Shown piece by piece: positions 1 through 10,600 of a stretch of DNA of 64,000 bases. The stretch is from Psococerastis gibbosa. Lineage: Eukaryota; Arthropoda; Insecta; Psocodea; Psocidae. The stretch's first letter is position 1; every line of letters starts with the position of its first letter. The stretch covers positions 41,934,770 to 41,998,769 of the forward strand of contig OZ020484.1 of NCBI GenBank assembly GCA_963971405.1, written 5' to 3'. A program made the translations under genes and the position numbers. The notes beneath the pieces are model-generated. The model searched no databases and was not told where the DNA came from. It was given only the letters and a program-made list of their open reading frames with translations.

Positions 1-3000
1 AAAACTCATGTCCAAGAAACAGAATGTGCTAAGACTTTCAAAGCGAGAGAGAAAGGTACCTCAGCTCAAGATTGCCCTAATAATGAAAAACTACTTTTAA
101 GCGAGTTTGTATAGAAAAAGCCACCTTTGTTGTTAATAACTGTTCGGGTATCACTTGTAGTTTCAATGCAAGGCTACACGTTAGTGCAGACTACATAGTC
201 AAGTCCTTAAAACAAGACCAGGCGCAATTTAAACTTTACATAGTAGTTGGTTAGGTCATAGAAAAAAGACACAACTCAAAAATGGTCGATTTCGACTTAA
301 TAACATTAGAATATTATTTAACGAAATTATTTTGCGTTAATGTAGTGTGTATATTTTCCGCGCGAGGGCAGTTGTGTCGTTTTCTATTTGGTGGGAACCG
401 TCAGGTATAGCCTAATTTGTTGTAAAAAAACGTCAACTTCAATTTCTGTAAATAGATAGATTTAGAGTTGTGTCCTTTTTCTTCTGAAGTAGGGATATGC
501 ACTCGTAGAAAGTTAGACTGTAGGTTTATTACCTATTGGGGCAGGTGAATTAACAATTGAGTAAATAGCGCTGTTCATGTTTTTTTTTATTTTTAAATAA
601 ACTTATTTTTAGTTTCATTTTCTTGATTTCTTCAGCGAGAAAAGCGACTTAAAGAATTGAACCAAGAGCTACTGGAGACCAAGGCTGAAGAGAATAAACA
701 ATCGAAAATGCACCACCTTACTGAGATCACTAGTCTGGTGTTTGCAATGTATTTCAAAGTGTTAAAATCTGCACCATCTTCCCGCCTTTTGACAACATCG
801 CTTGAGGGAATAGCCAAGTAAGTGTACATTGTTATATATACAGGAAAACCTTGACAACTCTCTTTTAGCATTTTAGGTAACTGGCCAATAATTTAATAAG
901 GGAAATGTAAAATATAGTGAGTCTGTTTATTAACTTAGCTCCCTAAGGGCAGACCACACTTGTATAACCTACCGCATAGTTGGAAAAACCAGTCTCCAGT
1001 CTCTTCCGGATAATGAAAATTCCGATGAAAATGATAGATCATGGCAGCTGACAATTGAACTGTGGAGTATTTGATTCCCTCACAATGTTTGAAGCGAACC
1101 TTATTGCTGTCAAAGCTAAGCCATTGATGAATGTCTAGGTTCGCGCATTGCATAAATGTGGACTTCTACCAGGACTTGATCTCCGTGCTGGACCAGCTGA
1201 TATTGAATGAGAACCTCGGACAGAAGGAGCAACTTTGCTGCATCCAGACGGTATTTACCATTCTAAACTACGAAGGGGCCACTATTAATATCGACCCGGT
1301 CCGTTTCTACAACCATTTCTACGCCAATCTCCTTAGCCTGACGGCCGGTAAGTTAACGGGTGACTGTTTGCAATGTAATTATTGTTGCAGCCGTCCGTCA
1401 ATTTAGATTAAACTCGTTTGTGCGTTGTTTCACATCCAGGTATGCCATTATCCACTACTGTACTAACCACCGGACTGCGACCCGGGGAACCTCACTAACA
1501 GCGACATTAATCAATATGTACGTTGTGCGGGTCATTGATCAGCAGCCTGATCGAGGCGATTATAATACCGGGGTTAAATAAATACCTTAGGATTATAACT
1601 GTAAACAAACAAATTTTGAATAGAACTTTCCATTATAAAACTATCTTGTTTACATTTTTAATACCAGGGGATTAAATAAATACCGGTATTATAATCGCCT
1701 CGATCAGGCTGCAGATCGAGGCGATTATAATAAATAAATACTCTAGGATTATAACTGTAAACCAACAAATTTTGAATAGCACTTTCCATTATAAAATTAT
1801 CTTTACCAGGGGATTAAATAAATACCGGTATTATGATCGCCTCGATCAGGCTGCAGCAGCCTTTAGCTTTGAGAGCGGGGCCGTATCCAGTTGCGTGTCT
1901 GAGACTTGAAGAAATGTTATTTATTTTATTATTATATTATATTATTCGCTCTAAAGTGGAGTTGCATATTGTACTTCCTAACCATCAGCAGCCTGATCGA
2001 GGCGATTATAATACCGGTATTTATTTAATCCCCTGGTAATAAAAATGTAAACAAGATAATTTTATAATGGAAAGTGCTATTCAAAATTTGTTTACAGTTA
2101 TAATCCTAGGGTATTTATTTAACCCCGGTATTATAATCGCCTCGATGAGGCTGCAGGCTTACATAACCCTATTAACACTTTATTACTTAAATTGAGCAAA
2201 ACTAGCCCGTGGATGTTGACAAAATTTGCGTGCCCCTTTTTTTTAATTTTAAAGTGGAATGTGGGCCACACTGCTTGTTGATTTGCTTGTGACAGAATAC
2301 GGTGGCCTTGCAAATCCAGCCGCCAATTACAACTGCTGATATTTTCAGGTAAGAACCACATTGATTTGCCGATGGTGTTAACAGCAGCGGACACGGTGGT
2401 CATCAGGAGGAGGAAACAGCTTTCGCTGCAGCGTCTGCTGGCGTTTGTCAAACGGCTGGCCACGTTGTCTGTGCAGCTCCTCCCAAACGGCACGCTGGCG
2501 CTACTCAGCGTAATTAAACAGGCCGTGCTGGTAAGTTAAGGCCAAACCGGAGGGGGTCACGTGACTGGCCTGGAAATGTCTTTGCAGAGGGGTCGTAATA
2601 TATGTTTTAAACCGCAGTGGTATATTAAAAATCGATAAAAGGGTATAGTATACGCGTAGACATGCTTACACTATTGACTAAACCAAAAATTACAATTACA
2701 TTAGGTCTAAAATTTGTGCATGAAGCAATTAAAAACTTACCTTTTAGAACATTTTTACGTGCCCCACAGGGAGGAAAAACCTCCAACTTTTGTAATGAAA
2801 TGCACTTTAGTCAGAAGCTCGACACTTAATTTGACAGTAAAGCGGCAGAAATAGGTAAAACTGCAATTGTTGCTTTCCAATTTATACGTAGTATAAGGAA
2901 AGCTTTGTGACGGTCGAAATTTTCGATTCCGAGATTTCAACGGAGTTACACGTTTTGAGGTCCCAGGAACCAAAAAAAAAGTGGTTTTTACGAAATGTCT

Positions 3001-6000
3001 GTCTGTCTATCGTTCTGTCTGTCTGTGCGTCGATTTCCGGGCAAACTACTCGGTCGATCTTGATGAAATTCGGCATGTAGGTTCACAAAAATCATACCTC
3101 GGAACAATTTTTTTTTATTTGGGGCTAACTTAATTTGGGGGGGTTTTATTATCAAAAACTCCAAAAAAATTATTTCTCAAAAACGGCTCAAACGATTTCT
3201 TTTAAATTCACATATATTGTAGTCGTTATTAATATTAACGAAATGCGTTGGGTCGCTTGCCCCTTCATAGGTTGCTTCTGGGGGTAAAAAAATAAAAATA
3301 ACTAAATTTTAATGAAAAATGACTAAAAAATAATTTTTCTGCGAAACCTTTCTATCGATGATTTCTACCTTCAGGCATGTTTTAGGTGTTAAATTGAGTA
3401 ACGAAACCGGACAGGTTGCTTTCCCAGAAAAGTATTTGGTTTTGTAAAAAAAATGTTTTTTTGAAAAAATGATAGAAAATTCACGCTCAAATGCATTGCG
3501 TGCCCTGCCAGTATTGCTGTGTGGTAATGTGTTGGTCTGACCTATCTAGAATTTACCTCACCTCCAGTGACGTCAGGTGGACAACCCCCCCCCCCCCCGA
3601 GATATCGGAAATTTAACCATAGGAAAATTATTTACCATGAAATTTTCTCTATCTACTAATTTTGATAAATATTGGAAAGCATGTTCGAATAAACTCGGAC
3701 CGGTTCTTTGAAATAATAAAAGTCAAATACGGAACAGGTACGAAACGCTGGGCTTTGTTTATAAAATGGATATTCAACGATCCCGTGGCTAGAGACCGTT
3801 ATCAATATGGCTACTAGTGTGGCCTGCACAAGATAAGTACGCAATTCGGCGGGGAAATAGCCTGCACAAGCTAACTACTAAACTATAGAGTTTTTGACCG
3901 GGTCCAGGTATCCGCTTTGCTATGCTGCAATGTTACGACTTTGATATTTTTTGCGTTGGTACTTATCTCTGATAGTTGGCTTATGGTTAACGGGTGCCTC
4001 GTGTAAGGCATATTATGACTCCAGCCGCTCCAGTTCTATTATATTTCTATGTATCCAACGTTCAACGGTCAAGGCCACAACCATCCGGTTTGGCCTTAAG
4101 AGGATTTCAGACACCTTGTTCTTAAATATTTATGGCAGAGCCATGAATGCCAAAAAAGAGCGGCTAAAATGAAGTTCTTGGACTAGAAGTGACAGGAATG
4201 AAGTTATTATGAGAGGCGTTGAAGAACCATTGGTCCGGTCTCACGAAGAGAAGGGCCAAACAGTCGGTGCGAGAAGTGGCTGGAAGAAATGGTGAGGAGG
4301 ACGACCAAGAGATACAGGAACCAAATTGAAGACGATCTCAGGAAAGTGGGACTAGAACCGGACGAAGTCCTGAGTGATCAGAACGGGAGGGAGAGAAAGG
4401 AGTGGAGGAGGCTCACGCCAGGACAACTGGGGCTTGCTACAGTTATTGATGAAAATGAGAAGTGATAATAAATAAATAATGACTTAATTATAGCTGAGAC
4501 CACCCTAGCGGAGTTAGGGCCATAAGGCCCTCTCATACACTCAACACTCATACAGAAACAAAAACAGTATACATGATGACTTACCTTCAAAGATTTGTGA
4601 AATGTTCCTCTACGTTTTAATACATAGTAAGTGGAAACTAACACCGTTTGGCCATAGTTTGGAATTTTTAGCATTCAAAATTCCCATGTCTTCCATAACT
4701 GTATCCAAACATGTCGGAAGTAGAGGAACATTTCTTCTAATATAATCTCATTGATTGCTCTACAATTAACATTTTCGTGTGTAATTTGATTTAGTAAAAA
4801 GAAAAACCTAATAGTGCTCTTGAGATAGAAAACTTAATTGTGAGACTGACGCGTAGAACACTTCCAGTAATTGCTAATTACAGTTGCAGCTTAGTTTGCT
4901 TGTTTTATTTATTTTAAATCTACATAATTATTTCTAGTGGGTATATATTGGTTTTGTTGTTGTTAGGTTGGCAAAGCTTGTGGAATTCTTCTGGACACGG
5001 ATGCCACGTTTGGACAAGGTGTCTACCAGCCTGAGTTGGATCAGCCTGAGTATTGCAATGCCTCTGCTACTGCTTTTTGGGAACTCCTACCACTCCAGGT
5101 ACATACCTATTTACCAAACATGTACATTTCAATTAATTTCGTTAGTTATTCTTGTGTGTCATTTATTGACCTTTTTTTAGCTTCAAATTACCATTTTTTA
5201 ACGAAAATTTGAAAAATGTTGAAGCAATAGCATACAATCATAAATCACAATTACTGACCTGTAATTCCATTTCATGGGATAAAAATTCGGGAACATCGAG
5301 TTAGAAGATTAAATTCATGCGTGGATCCCTAAACCTTATTGTCCCGTCTCCAGTCCAGATTTTTCGTGTAGAAAATATAAAGGAGAATTAGATATTTTAA
5401 ATTAGCGAATCTGAAATATAAAACTAATTGGTCTCTCTCCCTCTCATATCTCCAAATGACTGCACGTATAGCAGACATGATGGATTTATTTAGAAAGATG
5501 CCCATTCATGAAGCTGAAAATTGCTAACTACTTGTAATAAGGAAATTGAAATGAAAAGGCACTGCGTGTATGAAAATAAGAATCTAAATTAGTGAATATA
5601 TTGCAGAGACACTACCATCCGACTGTCAGAGAATACGCCAAATACATTGCTTCTCTTGCGGACGCGAGTAGAGACACAACAGCGTCCGGTAAAACGTTTT
5701 CGAAAAAGTAAGTACACTAGAGCTCGAAAAACTTGAAATATTTAACGAGGCGGTATTGGAATCCGCTTCTTCGCCTCGCCCTGCGCATTTTCACACAATT
5801 TAAGTTAAAACTTTTGGGACTGGAATAACTGAAAAACTTCGGACAAAGTTAAAAAATAAATTGCTAAACGACCCGATTGTTAAAATAAATTAATGACAAC
5901 GTTTCCTAATACAATCAATTATCCTACTTTTATAACCAATGGCAAATTTACATTTTACTTTACCTGTAGACAAAAAAGTTATGAAACCCATTGAAAATTT

Positions 6001-6407
6001 TAAAGGGGGACAGCGGACTGTTAGGTCCAGTCCAAAAAGTGAAAAAAATGAAATTATTATTTAAAAAACTAGGTCTCATTAAAAATTAATGTTATATACT
6101 TCGTCAAGTACGAATCAAATTGAGCCTAATGTCTACAGATTAGAAAAAAAATCCATATTACCGCTTGGTCACGCTTTCATGAGAATGGTCGCTATGCGTA
6201 ACAGAACCTAAGCATTGATGAAATCTGTATTTTTCTTGCAGAACCGCCTTTGAACTGTACAAAGAGTACGACTTCTCGGACGTGAAATTCGTGCCGGCCG
6301 TAACGCCACCGAGCGCTGTCAGCAAAAAGAAGGCGAGACATGGCCCCTATAGGATATCTAGTCCGTCCCTAAAGAATTACATGAAACAAATTATGACCTC
6401 AGCTTAG
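1..6407 (+). CDS. NOC3L: NOC3L, nucleolar complex protein 3 homolog (C-terminal part, 5' end outside window)
   Basis: Coding exons read as 1-55, 636-817, 1139-1347, 2349-2530, 4967-5098, 5607-5707 and 6242-6407 (TAG stop 6405-6407). Phases match at every GT/AG junction and give about 341 residues. Visible family landmarks in order: a basic K/R-rich stretch ending in the first exon, EGIAKFAHCINVDFYQDL, CIQTVFTIL, INIDPVRFYNHFYANLL, RRRKQLSLQRLLAFVKRLATL, then YQPELDQPEYCNA and RHYHPTVREYAKYIASL. These follow the NOC3/CBF-domain order of animal NOC3L, which runs to about 800 residues, so roughly the N-terminal half lies left of the window. The family acts in the nucleolus in 60S pre-ribosome maturation (Noc2/Noc3 complex in yeast) and is linked to replication licensing in yeast. 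The introns contain MITEs and retroelement relics but no coding disruption. No canonical AATAAA was seen just after the stop. Confidence 0.93.
1542..1712. mobile_element. MITE, 171 bp, copy 1 of a GCAGCCTGATCGAGG-ended family
   Basis: Terminal inverted repeats start GCAGCCTGATCGAGGCGATT and continue through TATAATACCGG. The interior is AT-rich. It lies in the NOC3L intron between the third and fourth listed exons. No transposase is present; superfamily not assigned because no clear target duplication was found. Confidence 0.75.
1714..1854. mobile_element. MITE, copy 2, head-to-tail with copy 1
   Basis: Same sequence as copy 1 in the same orientation, abutting it with the left end truncated (starts GATCGAGGCGATTATAATAA) and about 30 bp shorter. 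The right end CCTCGATCAGGCTGC is intact. Confidence 0.75.
1988..2154. mobile_element. MITE, copy 3, inverted relative to copies 1 and 2
   Basis: Full-length copy in the opposite orientation, about 130 bp after copy 2. Both terminal repeats are present (GCAGCCTGATCGAGG / CCTCGATGAGGCTGC). With copies 1 and 2 it forms a strong inverted-repeat cluster in the intron. Confidence 0.75.
2534..3975. repeat. Composite interspersed repeat, interrupted by an 0.83 kb insert
   Basis: Segments 2534-2873 and 3708-3975 match 28813-29410 nearly continuously, starting TTAAGGCCAAACCGGAGG and ending around GTTGGTACTTATCTCTGAT. Between them 2874-3707 is an extra block (listed separately). No coding capacity seen. 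Confidence 0.7.
2874..3707 (+). mobile_element. 834-bp interspersed element (TTTCCAATTTATAC...CGGACCGGTTCTT), copy 1
   Basis: Matches 39474-40300 along its whole length, including the GTCTGTCTGTC stretch and a C-homopolymer near the right end. The related repeat at 28813-29410 lacks it and reads straight through the site, so both boundaries are supported by an empty-site comparison. Noncoding. Diverged relatives lie at about 19395-20131 and 42740-43110 (both inverted). Confidence 0.75.
4180..4440 (+). pseudogene. Non-LTR retrotransposon ORF2 C-terminal relic
   Basis: Conceptual translation gives GGRPR then, after a frameshift, RYRNQIEDDLRKVGLEP and KEWRRLT. This is the usual tail of endonuclease/reverse transcriptase ORFs of non-LTR elements. 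It is frameshifted and isolated in a NOC3L intron, so non-functional. No RT catalytic core is nearby. Confidence 0.6.
4476..4555 (-). repeat. Fragment of tRNA-derived SINE (body only)
   Basis: Matches the CTAGCGGAGTTAGGGC / AAGGCCCTCTC / CACTCAAC body of the SINE family at 31621, 40706 and 41412; the tRNA-like head is missing. Confidence 0.5.
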
Positions 6408-6580
6408 GCTGATAGATTATTATAATTTGTATAGTGATGAAAGATTTTTTTTATTAATTCAGTACAGTAACTTGCAGTCCGACCAATGTGAGAACTACAC
6501 ACTATTACTGATATGTTCACTGGTTCCAAAGACCATGTACATGATAGCGATTGCCAGTAATTTGTCACACTGGCTTGTCT

Positions 6581-6904
6581 GCAGCCCGATCATGGTGATT
6601 TAGGATTATTATAATACCGGGGTTTGTTCAATTGTTTTATACAAACGAGTGCAAAATGCGGGGGAAGTTCGAATTGTTACTTCAATATTTTTGGTGAGTT
6701 TTCAATTTTTTCTCTGTTAGATGTTATATTTCAACATTCTCCGGTACCTTTTAATGTTTATTTGTATTTCCTTCAATTATTAAACAATGCAAGCATTCTC
6801 TAATAATTTATTAATTTGAATTTCCCGCGCATATTTTAACACCGTCACGTGACACCTTACTACTGCGGTATTATAATAACCCCAAGTCGCCATGATTGGG
6901 CTGC
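6581..6904. mobile_element. MITE, 324 bp, distant relative of the 1542-2154 family
   Basis: Ends are GCAGCCCGATCATGGTGATT and its imperfect inverse CGCCATGATTGGGCTGC. Just inside each end is the same TTATTATAATACCG block as in the NOC3L-intron MITEs. It lies about 170 bp past the NOC3L stop. Confidence 0.65.
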
Positions 6905-7606
6905 TGATGGGGTTACTAAATGTGTTAGGTGGTTGCTCAGTTGCTCCGCTACAATAGGAATAAGGATATCCGATCCGAATATTCACTCGCACTTGTAAGG
7001 GTCTCCGTCTGAAAATATTGTATATCCAATGTACTCAATAACCGCGTACATGATAGATATTGCCAATAACCTATCAGATTTGCGACACTTGCTATTCTGA
7101 TGGGATTTGGTAGTTCTGTGAGGCGGTTATTGCGTTGTTAGTGAAAGCCGTAGCGGATAAGGATCTGGACATTGGTCCCGTTCCGCCACCTATTCACCTA
7201 TGTCTAATTACAAATAATTACTATCTGAGAGGCTGAAGCCAAACGGTTCGGAATGCAATATAATCAGGAGGGCACCTCATTCATATTATAGCAAGTTCAA
7301 ACACTAAGGGTTGGCGCTATGTAAGTTCCATACTTGAGCGACCGAGTCCCTAGACACCCTGAAGAGGGTGCCAACAAGGTAGATAAAGAAGACTGATGGA
7401 AATGTGGATCAATGAGTCAATTGGAAATAGATTTAACTTAATCTGAGTGTATTTATACTTCAGATGCAGAACTAGACATTTTAGGGGTTGCGTGCCGCAG
7501 CCTTTGTTATCATATAATCACACGTGTCAGACTCGAGGACGAGATTGAAGCTGGGAGAATAGTTCCCCCTGTCTGTAGCAATCGCCTTGTAAAACCGTGA
7601 GAAGTT

Positions 7607-10600
7607 TCACGCGGGCGCCTTAGCTTGGAATTTCTTTTGGTAATATTGGACGCAAACACTTAGTTTCATTGCCGCCTCTCTTTCGTCCATAATTGCCCGC
7701 GCCAGCTCGTCTCTCTTTTGCTGCAATGAAAAAGAGTGTCATAAATACACTATTATTTCCCTATGACACTTATTCACAATTTTCTTAGTACGATCCAACG
7801 ATAATAGAATAGATGGCGCCTAACCATAAGCTAAGCAAGGCCGATAGCGGTGAACCGTAGTGGGAAATGGCAAAGGTGGTTAAAGGAAATGTGACCGACT
7901 TTGTAGAGTTGCAACATCAGAAAATAGCGATAAATGAACAATTTAGGAGGCAGCGCCGACAACAGAATACATGCTCAGTAAGTTCTGCGCAAATGATCTT
8001 GGGTCCCTGACAATCTAAATAGCTTTATTTTTACTGGATTTGACTGTTTACAAGTGTCGAGAACTACCAAGCGTGATCTTGGTCACAACTTTTTACTACT
8101 TCATTGCATGCGCTCTGGACACATTACGAATAAAATGAATTTTGTGTCAGATTAATGCCCATAATACTTATATTCTTATTCTTAGGGTGGTTTCCGGTGG
8201 TATACCATTGTCGGTATAGATATGGATAGGAGATTCGAATGCCTAGGAAAAGTCATGTCTGATTTCTTCAGATACCACTTTCCGCAATTCCACCAAAGAT
8301 CATGTGAGCCACCCTTTTGGACCTAGGCCTACTTATAGTGCTTATAGTGGCCAGCGACGGATGTTCGGCCATTATTGGTATTGCTTCCGCATGAATTTTG
8401 GCCCATTTAACCACGAGTCGAGCCACCTTTAAAGAAGGAGTTGTATGATTTAGTATTTATCTGTACTCACGACAAGGCGATGGTTCTCCTCCAAAAGCTG
8501 CTCAATTTTAGCTTCAGTTTCTGGACTCACATAAGCAGGTGTAGAGTTCGCGCTAGAGTCATCCGAATCAGAGCCTTCAAGCTCCCTAAAACACAACAAT
8601 CAATTGAGATACCTGGTACTTGGTAGCAAGATTGTCCTCGATGTCAAACTACTCTGCTGACTGCAAGTGACAATAGACAGGTTGAGACTTGCTTTTTATT
8701 GACACATTGTAATTGACGTTGTTTTTTAGGCGGCTATTCCACCGACGTCGTTTTTCATTGTGCATGTGCATGCCGTGGTAGCAGACATCATTAATAATTT
8801 ATAATAGATAAGTTAAGTATCTACATTATAGTCTCCTTAAAATATGGCAGAGGCTTATTAATGATGTCTGCTACCACGTCATGCACAATGAAAAACTACG
8901 TCAGTGGAATAGCCGCCTTATACGTACTTGTATTTCTGTATGAGAATTCGAAACCTAGCCGCCAGACGTCGCTCGCGATCCAATCGATGTTGCAATGAGG
9001 ATTGCAGTTTAGTGAGCTCTTCATGTTCGAGCTGCAGTCGCGTCTCCTCCCACGACAGCCCCTCTGTTGTCTGCTGCAGTCGCGTCTCCTCCCACGACAG
9101 CGCCTCAGTCGTCTGCTGCGGGGCTTCCTCCGGCTCCTGCAGAACCGTGGGTGGTGACGGCTCTGCAACTGCTGCCGGTGGTGGAGATGTCGTGTCATCT
9201 ACTATTTCGGCTGTAAAAAAAATACGATTTAATATCATTATTTAATCTGAAATATACTATAGGCTACTTATTTCTTTTAATATTTCTTGATGGAGTCCAA
9301 AAGAAATAAAAAGTGTGGCATTGTCATTGCACACAAACGTGTGACTTGTAGCCTCCATAGAATACCATACAATAAAATGAGTCTAAAATATTGTATTCGA
9401 AGCTTAACTTCGGCATTGTAGGTTTAGTTTAAGGCGCGGTTTCCACCGACCTGCAAGTCCAAAATACAAATACGGTGACGTGGTAGCAGGCGGTGTTTCC
9501 ACCGACCTCGCATTGCAGAATGCAAATGACATTGACGGAAATTTTTGTTTTACTCTATGCCATAGTTAAAATTGACCAATGATCATAGAGTAAAATCACA
9601 AACAAACAAATTAAAATTAAAAAATGGCTTCATGGGATATGTTAATTACAAACATTTTAATAGATTTCTATAAAAAGAAAAATTCAAAGTTCCATCAATG
9701 TCATGTGCATTCTGGAATGAGAGGTCGTCGGAAACCCCGCCTAAGTCTTGAATGTCTGCTACCACGTCACCGTATTTGTATTTTGCACTTGCAGATCGGT
9801 GGAAACCTCGCCTAAAGCAGTAAATCAGAAGGCAAATGCGGCACAGCGATTCCCACAGCGGGCACCCGGTACCTACTCCAGTGGTGTCAGCTTTGACTCT
9901 TGGAGTTAATCTTGATGAGCCACTTCATTAGGCGGGGTTTCCACATACGACAATAGTCAATAGCAAATGTGGTTTTGACGTGGTAGCAGACATTTTTAGC
10001 ATGTCTTCAATGTCTGCTACCACGTTTACTATTGACTATTGACGTATGTGGAAACCCCGCCTTAAAAAAGTTCTTTTAGATTCATCTTGACACCAGGCAG
10101 AGCGCTCAAGTCAATATGACTGTACGTGGACTCAATGTGCAGTAAGTTAGCAATGATTAATTAACATTTCTTGAATATTGTCATTTTTTTACTTGTTTTA
10201 AAAGCAGGATATATTTTTTTCAAATTATTCATGAAAATTCCAAAAATCGTTAAACTGTACGAAGTATTCTGACGCTTATACTGATGGCTTCGTGAGAAAA
10301 GAAGGGTGCTATCCAAAAATACTAAAAATAATATTCTGCTCACGCGCAGCATTACTCAAAATCAAATGGGCCAGATGATTCCTCCCCCTTTGTTACCTAA
10401 ACCTTGGCTGAGGTGGCTTGTGGATGTTTCAAAATTAGGATAATTATCCAGGATTTCCACTCAATTGTACTGCAACTTTCTATTTCTACTTTATGTAACT
10501 GAATTTATTTTGGAAATTAAATTTAATTATTATTGTTATAAATCCAATTGAATTGTAACTTCAACCACAATAACAAAATCCTCATAAAAAAAATAACAAA

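Noticed and set aside
8928..9245. + strand 105-codon Ser/Cys-rich frame
   Set aside because: Antisense of RalBP1 exon 8; the - strand frame matches the family and has splice signals.
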